From Punica granatum (lineage: Eukaryota > Streptophyta > Magnoliopsida > Myrtales > Lythraceae): a DNA stretch of 64,000 bases. Every line of letters starts with the position of its first letter. Positions within the stretch are counted from its first letter, which is position 1. Shown here in pieces: positions 48,557-61,786 of this stretch. Made by a program: the position numbers and the translations under genes. The notes beneath the pieces are model-generated. The model saw nothing but the letters and a program-made list of their open reading frames with translations, did no database searches and was not told the DNA's origin. The DNA is taken from positions 20,991,845 through 21,055,844 of the forward strand of contig NC_045133.1 in assembly GCF_007655135.1 (NCBI RefSeq), read 5' to 3'.

Positions 48557-48563
48557 TTTTTTT
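48557..48563 (+). terminator. Pol III oligo-T terminator of U3
   Basis: Seven T residues 14 nt beyond the U3 3' end, as expected for Pol III transcription. Confidence 0.75.
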
Positions 48564-49172
48564 GCAATTTTTTATTTTCTTTTGTGTCATTTATTCCCTT
48601 AGATTATGTATGTTTTCCGGTTGAATCTATACATACAGTGTAGTAAACGGTGGCGGCGGGGCGTTTCAGTTTCTCAACGACGCCGTAGGGGAAGAGCGTT
48701 GCTACAGTCAACCAAATTGTTGGGCCTTAATTAATGTTAAGACAGGATAAATTTATTAATTAGGCCCATCAATAAAACTTTGATATTGAATTGAATGTAA
48801 TCTGCCGAGCACGTCTCGTATCAGCACCAATGTCTAATTACATAATATAGATAATTGAATTACCGTAATAGAAAGAAGAACGTATGTATCTGCTCCTAGT
48901 TTTCTCCCATATACAGCACGACATTCAAATCTACAGTGAGCATATTATCGAGACGGCTAACAAATATATCATGCCGTAGTTTATATCTCCAGAAAATTTC
49001 ATCTTTTTTTTGGGCATGAGTCCGTCTTGTCCGATATCGGACCGATTTAATATGGAAAAATCTTTTGGAAAGGATCGATGGGATTTGAGGAAAAAGAAAT
49101 TGAGAGATTATGGGGCACAATAGGGAAAATATTACTCGACAACATGGTGAAATAGTTTACATGAGATATCGT
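48564..49172. other. Spacer
   Basis: No gene or transposon recognised between U3 and the small minus-strand gene. Confidence 0.4.
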
Positions 49173-49571
49173 TCAGACAATATTGACATCAGATTTTCTC
49201 CCTTCTGACAACCACCCCTCCTGGGACGACTTGTTGAAGAACTCGATGCAGTCCGCGATTGCCTCGTTGTAGTGCGAGTGCGACGAGTAGTAGGAGCTGC
49301 AAGACGTCTTGGGGGGTTCGGGCTTGTAGTCAGATGACCCGCCACCCCGGGAGGTGCCTGACGATGGCCCGCGAGAAGAAGGCAGCGAGAAGACGAGCCT
49401 CATGATGATCTTTCGGAACCGGTTGAAGATCTTCATTGAGGAGAAGTTCGAGGAAGGAGGACTACGAGGATGGCCGGCGGCTCTTTGAGGAGGAGGCTCT
49501 TGGCGATCTCCTTCTCTTGTAATGACTTGTATGACAAAGCTCTCACTTCTTTGATGAGGAGGGTTTTGCAT
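49173..49571 (-). CDS. Small serine-rich plant protein, unknown function
   Basis: Single open frame of 132 aa; a start at an internal ATG (49436) would give 87 aa beginning MKIFNRFRKIIMRLVFSLP and better resembles the plant family I recall. The conserved C-terminal part reads 'PPKTSCSSYYSSHSHYNEAI' and 'DCIEFFNKSSQEG', ending 'GRKSDVNIV'. Related short proteins are sometimes labelled Josephin-like in databases, but no catalytic Josephin domain is visible. There is a basic, amphipathic N-terminal segment and no signal peptide. Function unknown. Confidence 0.72.
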   Translation of the reverse strand: MQNPPHQRSESFVIQVITREGDRQEPPPQRAAGHPRSPPSSNFSSMKIFNRFRKIIMRLVFSLPSSRGPSSGTSRGGGSSDYKPEPPKTSCSSYYSSHSHYNEAIADCIEFFNKSSQEGWLSEGRKSDVNIV

Positions 49572-51325
49572 TATAATTAATACTAGTGATGAATTTTATC
49601 CCAAAAAAAAAAAAACTTGTGATTACTCTCTATGTGTGGTTTTGCTTAATTAGGCAAATCTCTCTCCCTCTTCTTCTCTCTTCTGTGGGAAGTGCAAATG
49701 CTATGATGTTTGTGGTTTGGGGAGTTGTCATATATTCTGCATTGAGTGTATTGAGAGTTTATATATACATATTCTATTTGTTGGGAAGACTCAAAGAGGA
49801 AGAGCATATTTGGAAGTTGGAAGAAAAGGGGGGATGCTGGCATAGACCATGTGCCCAAATCATTTGCATGGGCTTCTCCTGTCCTAACCTCAAAACAAAA
49901 AAGAAAAAAACAATTTAAAAATGGGATACAATGCAGTAGTATATTTCATCATCTGAAATGTGTAAATTTCTAGTTCAATTTTCGTTAATAGTTACTTCCG
50001 ACACTCTTTTATTTTCCTTTTCCTTTTTAGTAGGTTCGTGGGCCTCCACTTTTCGTGAAAGAAAGAGAGAAAAAGAAAACTAGTTAGAATTCTCAATAAT
50101 CGAAATTAAAAATATGATTGTTAATGTAAAATTAAAAGTGTTGAAATATAATTGTTGAAAGATAAGTTCTGATTTTAAAATAAGTTAAAATGTTTGGAGA
50201 CAACAATTTACAGTTGTTGAAATTTATATAATTAGTGCTTGAAATAAACAAAAACGGTTTTAACATGTCGAAGAAAATCACCTTTTTTACCTCTAAAATT
50301 AATCAAACTATGATTTTGAATTATTTACCAAATACTATTTCTTCTTAAAAACCACTATAAAAGAACATTTTCAACCTCTGACGCACTACCAAATGCAACT
50401 CTTAGAACAGTAAGGTATCCAATAGAGAAGTGTTAAGATGCTAATAACTTGATTTGGGGCTTGACTTGTGGAGTCTCATATTTTGAGAAGGCTAATTTCG
50501 ATATGGCTAATTTTAATGATGGCAATTTTGACTGGCGTTTTCGTCAGTGTGAAGATTTTGTCAAGCAAAATCTTGATTGGTTAATATATGTTAAGAAAAT
50601 TGATTATCGATTAATATACAGGACTTAGATAGTATTTACTAGTCATTCGTTTTTGTTGATAGGTAGTATTTATGAGTCATTCAATATCTATCATATAGGG
50701 AATGAAATTAAAGGAGGATAGCTAATGGTCTTCAAATTACCAGCAAGCTGTTGAACCAAAACGGGCAACTCCTCAAAATTTCGAAACAAATTGATGGAAT
50801 AATGTCAAGAGTCACGTGACATTCTTACCCACATAAGAACCTTCGTTATTGTGCTACCGAAAATGAAATAGGGGAAAAAAAAGAGTGATTTTGGCAAAAT
50901 ATTTTAAATATTTTCAAATTTTTTACAAAAAATACGAAATTGTAAAGTATGTTTACATACCTAAAATCAAGAATCTCTTTTAGGAAAAATTAAATTTACT
51001 AATTTCTTAAATTTAAAATATAATATGTAGAAGAATTTTAAACATTCTCCAAATTCTCTTGTTTTAATTAAAAAAATATCTAATCGTTAATAGATATTAA
51101 ATACAAGTTTGATATTATTATATAAATACCATATTAATAATACCCCATTGATAATCTTATATTTGTCCACTTGTACTAGAATTTCTTAAGCTTGAGTATT
51201 TGTTTGTATATACTTTTTTGGGTGAACTAGTTATATACTTTATCATATAACGAAATTTCCGTTTGATTTTTTTTTACCTATATCATTATTGAGAGAAATA
51301 ATAACACGTTAACTTATTAAACACA
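49572..51325. other. AT-rich spacer
   Basis: No gene recognised. The + strand ORF at 49586-49918 is short and resembles nothing known. Confidence 0.35.
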
Positions 51326-51805
51326 CTAGTATTCAATCCCGTACATTGCACGGGTTCACTATCATATACATGTTATCATTTTTATGTGAATTATTGATCA
51401 CATATTAACAACAACATTCTTATTAATAAAGATAAATGATTTTGAATTCGATATATGAACAACATATATGAATATGGAGAGAATATGGATATATGAATTC
51501 GGTAATCAAAATGTGATTTTGTAATTATATCACTAATGGAAACATATAAACTCTTTTTTGTATTTTTTTTTCAAATTTTTTGAAAATAATATAAGAAATT
51601 TTTAAAAATTATTAATAGATGAAGCAAATTGACAATTATAACCCTATTAACTATAACCTTATTAAATGTTTGTGGAAGTCAATTTTACTAATATGAGAAA
51701 TTTTTACAAAAATTATTAATAGATGAAGCAAATTGACAATTCTAACCCTATAAACTATAACCTTATTAAATGTTTGTGGGAGTCAATTTTACTTTTATAT
51801 ATAGA
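51326..51805 (-). mobile_element. Non-autonomous Helitron
   Basis: Read on the minus strand the element begins TCTATATATAAAAGT just after an A (51806) and ends with the hairpin CCCGTGCAATGTACGGG, eight bases, and CTAG, followed by T (51325). TC at the 5' end, a hairpin before CTRR at the 3' end, and insertion between A and T without duplication are the defining Helitron features. The 480-bp element has no coding capacity. Its 5' half consists of a 104-bp unit present twice. Confidence 0.82.
51594..51795. repeat. 104-bp tandem duplication inside the Helitron
   Basis: The segment containing 'attaatagatgaagcaaatt' through 'gtcaattttact' occurs twice with a period of 104 bp (compare 51621 with 51725), with few differences. 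Confidence 0.85.
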
Positions 51806-54800
51806 TGTTATCAAGTCTCAAGCTCCATTTGGAGATACTCTTTTTTTTTTGTGATCAAGAAATACTCAATTTTGAGTTTACAAACATGATTTTTCAATAA
51901 TATCTAGAGCAATAAACTTAAAAAACAAAAAATTGGAAAAGAAAAATAAAAAGATTTTGTCAAAAACATATAGATTCTAATTTTTTTTAACGAAAACGGA
52001 AAATAAAAATTTGACCAACCCTGATACGTGGTTTAGAGCCTTCTCTATATATTAACTACGTACAAAGGGGGAAAAATCAAAGTTTCAATTTCATATTCAG
52101 AATGAAGTGGTGAAAATTTATCAATAAGACGGTCATCATTTAGGATATATAACTATTACATACCGGTTACATGATTAAAAACCCATTTATCCCTTTTTTT
52201 GTAATCTAATTGACACTTATTCTCACGACGCACAATAAGATAGGATGACGGAAAAGCTTTCCTCGTTGTGTATGGCGAAAGTTTTTAAACCAAAATTTAA
52301 AAGAGTTTATACAGTGAAATTGTTTTTTATTAATTATGGCATGGGGCTTGCAGACAACAAAATTTTTCTTTTTCTCGAAAAATATTATAAATTAGTCCAT
52401 TACAAAACCCTAGGGTTGCTTCCACAATAAAAATTGGCTTTCTTGGATAGAAAGGCAATAAATGGAGAGGGGGGAAGGGTAGATGATCAAGAGAGAACAT
52501 ATGATTAGGACAAGTTGTTAAGATAAACAACAAACACTAAACATTTTGTCAAATGTGACCCTTTTTGGGGAAACATGGGACTTTAAAAAGTTGTCTCATG
52601 ATGACAAAACCCCTACTTGTCCCATTGAAGGATCCGTATTTTATCAATGAGGACTTCAAAGTTGCGGATCGATCCTTCAGCTACATTCTCGTTTTCTCTT
52701 TTTTTGGGTAGAAACCGGTCTCGACCCTAGGGCCCCTACAATATTTATAAAGAGTGCGAGCTATGGACTCCGAGCGGTCTTCTCAAGACTTGATTCGGCT
52801 TTGTTACTCATACTTACCTTCCCCAAAACTTTTGAGATATAACAAAAATTCAAGTTATTGATTAAGTTTAGGGAGTCCGATGACTATAAGTTCAGAAAAG
52901 GGGAAGGAAAAAAAAAAGTGTAGAAAGTAACACTGATAAGAGTTAAATTTAACATTTTAGTTTGAGATATCAAATTATGTACCACTTAATTAGCTTAGTT
53001 TGAAAGGAAATTCATCTTCGTCCATAGTAAGGGAATCACCTGACTGGCAACCGATTTCGATGACTATTTGCTAGTTATCACTTTAATACTTACTATGTCA
53101 ATTTTTACAATGATCATTTCGTGTTTTAGTTTTCTCTGAAATGCGCGATGGCGCGTTCAATGTGGGAATGAGGATGTTCGTTATATCGACATAATGATTG
53201 GGATGACAAATTCTTTGTGTGGGAGGAATTATGGCAGAATGAGATATCGATAATAAGAAGTTTAATAAGCAGATTTTATTGAAGGACAGTTAAATGATTT
53301 TGGTAGGACACTATTATTGTGTCATGTACTTTGTAGTCTAAAAGAATGTGTTCGGCCAATGATGAGGCCAACCTTTTGTCCTAAGACACTTTTAATCCAA
53401 ATCCAAAAGAATAAGAGAATAACCCCCAAAAAACAAAAAACAGAATATTAAAACTTTTGCAATTTGTTGCCCACAAAAAAAATAATAAGAAAAACTTCGC
53501 AATTTGCATACTGGATTTTGTTCTTGGCGGTGCAATTCCAAGCCCAGAACTTAATGACTCGAGTTGCTGACCCCTGCAATCGAAGAATGGTTAGTTGATT
53601 GTCGTCCAATGGTCCCTTCGCATGAGAACGTCCGGGTTTTCTGTGGGTGGGACGTCGGCATTGCCTTGGTACTAGGATGACTAGCGGATGACCCCGACAA
53701 CAAGATCCTTTTTTTTTAAGGAAAAAAAAAAGAAAAAGAGAAACTTTTTTTATGCTTTTGTCTGATTTTTGCAAATTTATGTGAGTGGCCTACTTTCTGA
53801 GTTTTGATTTCGAAATTGATTCATACACAGACATCGTCATGTGTGTCGTCATGAGACTTTTAGAAGAACATATGCTCTGGCAATCCAACATAAAATATCG
53901 TTGATTTTATATCTATTAGATATTAAATTAATATCACTCTGATTCAAATCTAATTATATATCTGTAGAAGATCAAAAGTTTTCATGTCAAAGTTGAAGAT
54001 GTATCGTGAACGGAGAAATGTCTTTTCTTGCTACATAAGTGAACGTGTCCTACATTATCGAAAAATGATATTGGTGTGCGTACACTTCACTAATCAGACG
54101 AATAATATCCTATAACGTTGTTATTAGTTTAGGTTCCGGAAATTCTCGCACTTGGCATTGGCCTGGTCAGGCTTATAAATGTGGTTTCGATCCTTCCAGT
54201 TCCAGTGGTGCCAGAATTCATTTCAATATAATGATTTTTTTTTTCTTTTTCATCTTGTTTTCCATCTTATATATCTATAATCCCTGATCCAGAAGTTACA
54301 TTTTCCTTTGCTAGGGCGCTAAACCTTCCAGCAAGGGCAAGACTGCACCGGCGCGACCTAATCCAAGTGGGAGATGGCTGGGGTTGAGTCACTTTGGATC
54401 ACATCTACAATCGAAACGGGTTTGCTTATGAGAAAGTATGAAAACGTCTTAAGTGAATTTGACATTTTATTTTATTAAAGATCAACAAAGAGAGATTGAG
54501 CTGAATGGTTGGAAACATTGATAGAAAGAGGAGGAGAAGTAATTCAAGCTGAAAATTGCCAGGCGCCAGAATTTCTATAAGTGGGCCTGAGGAGCAAAAA
54601 GAACATGAGCCCGTTTGTACATTTGGGCCCATTTTAAAGTTACTTCCCATATCTTTCTTTTAATAATCTAAAACTGCTGTTCATCTTGCCACTTGTCAAT
54701 CCCATGGTTTTTTCTTTTTTCTTTTTTTATTTTCATTTTCCTTGCCTTTTCTTGTACGAGTGTATATAATATATATATATATATATTCTTTATTACTTTA

Positions 54801-55848
54801 TTTTTTCCTTTTTCTTATTTGTGTATTTATATGTAAAATAAAAATATAGCCAAGCATTAGCATGGCCTAACTTGCGCATACCGCGCTCCAATTATAATAT
54901 ATTTTTTCGATATGATCATGGATAGATTAATTTGGAAGAGCAAAAAAATTAAGGATAAAGAATATAAAAGTTAAAGAATTGGAGATAGATTTTGGGACAA
55001 AAGGGCAAGTTGAGAGCTTTTCCCTATTCTCCAGGTTTTTTTATTTCATTTTTTTAATTTATATAATTTCCTTAAAAATTCTTCTTTGTTCCCAATCATT
55101 TTTAATCCAATCTAAACAAGATAATAGACAATCCGATTAACCAGCCGATGTAAATAATGTGGTTGTTAAGGTGTTGGACCAATGTCTTTAGAAAAATATT
55201 TTTTCTCAACTTCATCTAGAAAAATTTCGTATTAAAATAACTAGCTATACAAATTACAATATTTGCAATATTCTTTCTTGCTCTTGAGTATTTAATTTCT
55301 TTTTTCCTTCTAATTCCACATTTTATAAAACTCTTCAACTCTAAATTTGGAGTATCCTACTTTCACGCAATTTACAGGGTTCAAGAAGCAATTGGTATTT
55401 CATGATCAACCGATCAAGTTGTTTATTTCAAAAAAAAAGAAGAAGTTATTTTCTCCGATTTTGGTCTAGATTGGTCCCTGTGTGTACAAGTTTTTTTTTC
55501 ACTTTTTTTTTGCAATTATTAAATGTATATAAATATTGTCACATATGGAAAACAAACCTTTATTGCTCCCAAACAAATAAAACATCACGTTTATGTACCT
55601 ATGTACATATTTTTTTCATTTTTCTCAAATATTACAATATTTGACACCATGCATATCCTCTCTATTTATTATCTTTTTCTAAAAATATGCACGTATCATG
55701 TACTTTGTTTTTCTTTATAAATATCAACTATATCTTCTTCTCAGTCCACATTAATTATTTTATTCATAGACTTTTCTTTTATATATTGTATCCTTTTATG
55801 GCTTATTCTTATTGGCTTATAAGTAGTATTTTTTTCTCTCTTTTTTTT
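51806..55848. other. Gene-poor AT-rich stretch
   Basis: No gene recognised. 53510-53700 and 54300-54420 are short islands with higher GC content but no readable protein. A (TA)n run lies at 54767-54786. Confidence 0.4.
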
Positions 55849-55869
55849 GGGCGAAATGCCGTTTCGCCC
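55849..55869. other. Perfect GC-rich hairpin in AT-rich DNA
   Basis: GGGCGAAA and TTTCGCCC form a perfect 8-bp stem around a 5-nt loop, preceded by a T run. It could be a transposon subterminal hairpin; no matching end was found. Confidence 0.55.
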
Positions 55870-56059
55870 TTTTCACACTTAAGAAAATCCAATCATGAAA
55901 ATTAATTTTATTGTTAATTTATTTTCACAAACTTATAAAATGAGATTATTTTTATTTCCTCAAAATTCATTATATTCTCCGTTACTTAATGTTATTTACA
56001 AATTTTCAAATCATTTGATGCATTTTTTAGATCCGCAACAAAGCGTGGGTAAGTACCTA

Positions 56060-56200
56060 GTTATTAGGAATGTAGATGCAGATAGGATCCCCCCTGCGGG
56101 AGTATATGACCAAGTGGTGTCCAAGCTAAATCGGTGCACCTCGATTATTCCACTTTTACACTCAGGCAAGTCAAAGGCACGTCCTCCGCACTGACCAGAA
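56060..56200 (-). mobile_element. Possible SINE fragment
   Basis: On the minus strand 'ATAATCGAGGTGCACCGA' and 'AGCTTGGACACC' resemble the 3' half of common plant tRNA-derived SINEs. No A/B boxes or tail are clear. Confidence 0.35.
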
Positions 56201-56546
56201 TATTTAGAGGGATACAACCTTTATGCCATTTTAAATGACAATTTCTTACTAGTTTATCAATCATTACATCAACTAAAAACTTATTACAGTCTCTACATTG
56301 GTCATGTCTTTTTTTTTTTTCCCGGTAGACTAAATTGATCATCTAAATTAACCGTTTTGATCAATTTAGGGTGACGGATCCATTATGATGTTTTATATGT
56401 TCTCGGAGAGAAATCATAGCTAGCTATTTGATTGCTTAATTCATTGAGGACCAAATTCTCGATCCATTACTAAAATGGGTAAAACGAAAAAGAAAAATAG
56501 GGTGCAAAAAAGATTAATCACAAAATTCCCACCGCACTACCAGCTA

Positions 56547-56577
<31 letters not shown>

Positions 56578-58470
56578 GTGAGGTTCTTAGTTGGCTGACA
56601 GTGAGATACACAGAAAGGACAAAGAGACATGGATAATCGGTTAGATCAACACATGATATAAACAATTATTAGTCTTTAGTATTACGTGCAAGATTACCTC
56701 AATAATGCGTGTGAATTCCTAATAAAATTAGGGAGCAAATCCGATCCGCCGTACACCTCCCAAACATAATCAAGACTGATATATCGACAGGTCGAACTAT
56801 CATGGTTTACCCGCGAATTTCTGAGCAACCCCCTGCACACATACATGAAATGACTACTTAACGAACTTAATTACTTAATGCAGAGCTTTCGGCTAGACGT
56901 AAGAGGGAACATTTCCTCATAACTAGAAGTTGAGATAGACATTTCTAGTTACTTCCTAATTAATTAATATCAAAAACTTAATCTGCTTAAATCAACCATT
57001 AGTCATATATATATATATTTATGTATGAGCGACAATCAACTTAATTGTTTTATTAAAAAATAAATAATTATGAAATTTGAGAGAGAGTATAATATGATGA
57101 CACCCTCTTGTCTTGCAATTAAGAGATTTCAAATTCGATTTTCACTAGAAAACTGTCATCCCTTTTATTTAACTTTTAACTTCAATTTTCTTATATTAGA
57201 TTTATATGTCTATGTTATAACCGAAAGTAATCATAAAATTTTCTATTTCAAAGATCCAGACGGTGAGAAGATGACAAGGAGGTCGAAATGAAGCAGAGGG
57301 AGTCAATGTGCCTGTGTGAGCAATACATGGAGACATTTCTATCTTTATATATCATCAAGTTTAATTACTTTAATTATGGTCCTCTTTGCTTTGGTCAGTG
57401 TTGTCCTCTGGTCAAAGTCTTCGTCTTGTTTCGGAAGCTCAACCCCACAATCTCTCTCAATCTCCTCTTTTTGTTGCGGCGATGGAGACTTCCCACGTGC
57501 CCTTTCATCAACTTTGGTCTCTCTTTAATCAGATCATCATATCAAATCATGCTTAGTAGTAGTTGATTAATTTCTCCTTGGAACTATTCTAATTACCATT
57601 ACTAAATGCACCATCACAAAAAGAAAGCTTTACGATGCAATTAAGAAAATGATACATTGATTTATATATTGTTAGATCTACTGAAAGTAAACGGTCTTAC
57701 TGTATACATTATGATGTACTATCTCTTAAGTTAGACCAATGAAACTCCCCGGCCCTCTCACCATTACGCATCTAATTGAGCTCCTACTCTTACGCGACTC
57801 AAGTGTATGAGATTGATTGATGATGCTCTAATGATTAATTCGACTATCACTATATATCGAATTTTTAATATTGAGATATGAATGCATTCAATATGCCTTA
57901 AAGAGACATTATGTTGTCGCAATGTTCAAACCTTTTTATGTTAAAATGGTAGATGATATTAAAAGTACAAAAGTTATCCCATTGGTAGATACCATTGCTC
58001 GTGGATGCACGTACATTATGATTTGTCCCGTCAAACAATTTAGCGTGCTCCATCTCATGAGACATCAGAACACGTACATATTCAGAATCTGTCATTATCT
58101 GCTCGTATTTCCATCCACTCCCTCGCGCACTTGTACAAAATGAAAAAGGTCGATCTCTCAGAAAATGAGTCATCGTTACTTTGGCGTGCTCGAGACATTC
58201 CAGATATACATTCGTTGAAAGTGAGGTAAAGGGACAAAGCTTGTAGGGTACAAAATAGACCGGCCGAGGAATAAAAATTAATCAGTGGATGATGAAATAA
58301 CTGGTGGAGATCGACCAAGTTGAAGACGACGGGTCAGTGAGAGGCACTTTGCGATTCATTCTCCATCTACCAAGAAATTTATCTAGTACGGAACGCGGAA
58401 TCAGTTCAAGATAACATAATTGACTGGAAATATAACATAGTCGATTGTACTTTACTCTAGTCGATTATGT
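56201..58470. other. Gene-poor AT-rich stretch
   Basis: No gene recognised. A (TA)n microsatellite occupies about 56547-56571. Confidence 0.4.
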
Positions 58471-58567
58471 TTATTTTGTAGTCAATTATGTTATCCTAAA
58501 CCCATTTCGTCCCTAAAATTTATTTTGTAGTCGACTATGTTATTCTAAACTCATTCCGTCCCTAAAC
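58471..58567. repeat. Two-copy 49-bp tandem repeat
   Basis: 'ttattttgtagtc' followed by 'tatgttat(c/t)ctaaac' and 'cgtccctaaa' occurs at 58471 and 58520. Confidence 0.8.
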
Positions 58568-58899
58568 CGGATAAGCTCCGCATCAACCATGAATGAAAGT
58601 TGCCTGCAGCTATCTGATATTTTTGTCTCTTAGGTCTTGTCCCCCTCTTCCCCCCTCCCCCCTCCTCCTTCTCCTGCTTCACATGAAAATGAAAGCCTCT
58701 CTCTCCCTCTCCCCCAATTCATATTTTATATCATTTCCCAATTTCGATAAATTATTTACTGATATTATACTAATTCAATCGCTGATATATATGAACATGC
58801 AGAGCAATTATATATGTTATCTATTAAAGTGCCTCGCATCAAGTCCTGAAAACTCGAACATCTAGAAACGAGAATGAAAGATCGACCGAAGAGAAGGAA

Positions 58900-59480
58900 T
58901 CTATGAAGTAACCATAGCGACTTAGGCACACTTTAACTGAGATGCCAGAACTTTGGTGCCGAGACACCAGTTTTTTGTGCCAAGGCACGAATGATCGAGT
59001 GCTAGATATTCATATAATTTTGTTTCCGTTTTGGTACGATTTTATTGCAACTTAAAATCTATAGAAGATATTTTCCTAGGTGGTTAGGGATATTTTGGAA
59101 ATATTCTAGAGGATGTTTGGGTTAATCTATAAAAATGGAAAGAGCCTTGGAAGAAAATTGACATTTGAGTGAGTATCACGTACGGTAATTCCCTTGTGAA
59201 GTTCTCGGGTTATTCTTTGGATATCTCCAGGATTCATAGACTGAGAGAGTTGTGAGAATTGAGATGATTGTAAGACTCTTTTCGGGTTGAATCTTGTAAC
59301 GTGGATTGAAAAACACGAGTAAAATCTCCATTGTAATATCTTGTTTTCAATTTAGTGGATACTCATGTTCCGTCGGTGGATATTTCCCTCGTCTTGAGGT
59401 TTTATCACGTATATTTGGTGTCGTTTATTTTTAGATTTCTAATCTCGTATGGATATCTTGTTACATCTATATCAATTAAT
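58900..59480 (+). mobile_element. Copia-like LTR remnant
   Basis: The stretch 59060-59440 has the layout of a plant copia LTR: 'ctataaaaatgg' as a possible TATA, 'attgtaatatcttgttttcaa' as a polyadenylation-type region, then a U5-like end. No internal coding region is attached, so it is a solo or truncated LTR. Ends are not defined. Confidence 0.45.
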
Positions 59481-61786
59481 GTCACTATAAATGTAATAAT
59501 TGCCTTAAAACGCCCAATAATGCATTTAGTCGATTGAACAATGATAAATAATAATGGCAAAAAAAACCGTATTATTTTCTGATGAGATTGAATATTTTAG
59601 AGCAAACACATTTGATAATCTTAAATTTCAAATTATAATAAATCCACTGTACAAAATTGTTAGTTGTGTACAATTACATTTGAGAAATACTTTATTTATG
59701 GGATTAATTCCTCGAAAATGCGCCAACATTGCACTTTCTATCATTTCAAACACGATATTTTTCAATTGAAATTGTACGGAAAAATACCAACTACTAACTT
59801 CGTACCATGTCTGACACGATGTTCCTTTTTTCGTCAATTTTACCAAAATTTACCGACATGGTACTTAATGGTGTGCTCATGTGGCACACTTGTTCCACTT
59901 GGTCAGCTTCAGTATGCCAAGTGTCACTAAAGCAAATCCCGTTAGAATAATTCTAAAGAGTGACCTTGTACGAGATGTTATACAAAGTTTGTAGTTGATA
60001 CTTTTTCATGCAATTTTAAGAAGTCCAATTAGAAATGACGCAAATTATAAAGTTAGTACTTTTCTTGATAATTAACCTATCGATAAATGCATCAATTATA
60101 TTTAGATTTTCTTAAACAATGAATAATCTAATAAAATATGCAAAAAATATTAGAATGATTTACATTAAAAATATATAATTGAGCATATATGTAAATTATC
60201 ACAATACACTAACGACACAAATTTATATGTTCATTAAAAATATTATTTAACGATCAAAAGAGGGTGTACTAGCTTGATAACCAAGATGTTACAGGTTTGA
60301 TATCTAGTGCCACGAATCGGCCCCATTATTAGTTATTATAATTTATATTTCATTGTACTAAATTCACGGACCTCTCTTGTAACAAATATATATATAGCTG
60401 AACATGTGAAAATAAGAATTTTCAATCAATACAATCATAATCATAACCATAATCACAATCATAATCATAATATATAGTGAAATTGAGTACCTTTTGCAAT
60501 ATATGCTATTAATAAATGTAATAATTATACTTGAAATTTTTATAAAACAACAAATGATATAATAAACAACTATTAAAATAGATATTATAGCAATATATAC
60601 TAAAAAAAATTAAGTACGCATATATATCTAAATTATTACAACTTATTATATAAATTTACGAGCATATTATAAAATAAAATTTAATATATAGAAATAAGAA
60701 TTTTGAATAGCACTATTTCAAAAAAAATGCAAAACAAAACTAGTGTATATAAACAGTATTTTTTAAATATATTTTTAATTTATTATATTGATAGTTAAAT
60801 AAATGCGCAACGTATCTTGAATAAATAGTTAGTTACTTATACCTAGGATTTAAAAAAAGTAAAAGAAAACGAATAAAATACGCTAATTTTACTAAATCAG
60901 GACCATATAAAAAGTAAATATTTAATAAATAAAAGTAAGGATATGACAAACAAAATATTTTCAAAAAGAAGTTACTAATCAATTTTGCATACTTAGTTAA
61001 TTTGCATAATGTTAATAATTAAGTAAATATACAATATACTTTAAATAAAAGAATTAGTGGGAAAATTATCACCAAACCATTTAAAACTTGTCTATTATAT
61101 TAGCATTATCATTCAAAATTTTCAGTTATTATCGACAATTCCAAAAATCATGAATAAATTATTATCGAAAACGAATCAATGCAACAAAAATTATTGGAGG
61201 TTATTATTTAAAATCTAAAAATTAACAATTAAAAATATAAAAAATTATTTGAAATCTGAAATTAAAAAAATTTATTTAAATAATTATTATAAATAATTAT
61301 AATATGAAATAATACGAAAATACAAAAATATATGGGGAGAAAAAAAGCCCATGCAACCCTCGCCGGAAAAGAATACTCGCGTGAATGTGTGCTCGGCTTT
61401 TGGCCAGGAAATTGTTATTAATGTAAATACTTAATTCTTTTCACAAATAGTTGATATGCATGCGGCTTCTCATAGATCTTAAGGTTATAAGATGGGAAAA
61501 AATCAAAAGCATCAATCCAAGCATCAATCCTCTCAACATCGGCTGAAATAATCAAGCGTGACGGAAAAATCTGAACTCCACACATCAAGCAAGCTCTCTC
61601 TCATATATGTACAGAAACCCACACACATTTGTCAGCAGAATTATAAGCTAATCCACACTTAATTAGCCCACTTAATTTTGACACTAAACTAATGTCGAGA
61701 ATCAAGCAAAAAAGAAAAAAAGGTTTGCAAGAATATATGATTACTACCCCCGCTAAACTTTATTAATAATTTAATTATTAATCTAA
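59481..61786. other. Very AT-rich spacer
   Basis: No gene recognised apart from the SINE at 60255-60385. 59800-59990 has phrases common in decayed DNA transposons. 61490-61786 is the 3' flank of the minus-strand gene to the right. Confidence 0.4.
60255..60385 (+). mobile_element. SINE, same family as the 4.6-kb copy
   Basis: B-box-like 'caggtttgatatctag' followed by 'ttcattgtactaaattcacg' and 'cctctcttgtaaca', parallel to 4665-4752. The head is more decayed than in the first copy. Confidence 0.55.

Noticed and set aside
57060..57200. Possible SINE with B-box-like 'caaattcgattttc'
   Set aside because: The boxes are too degenerate, no tail or target duplication was found, and similarity to the other SINEs is weak.
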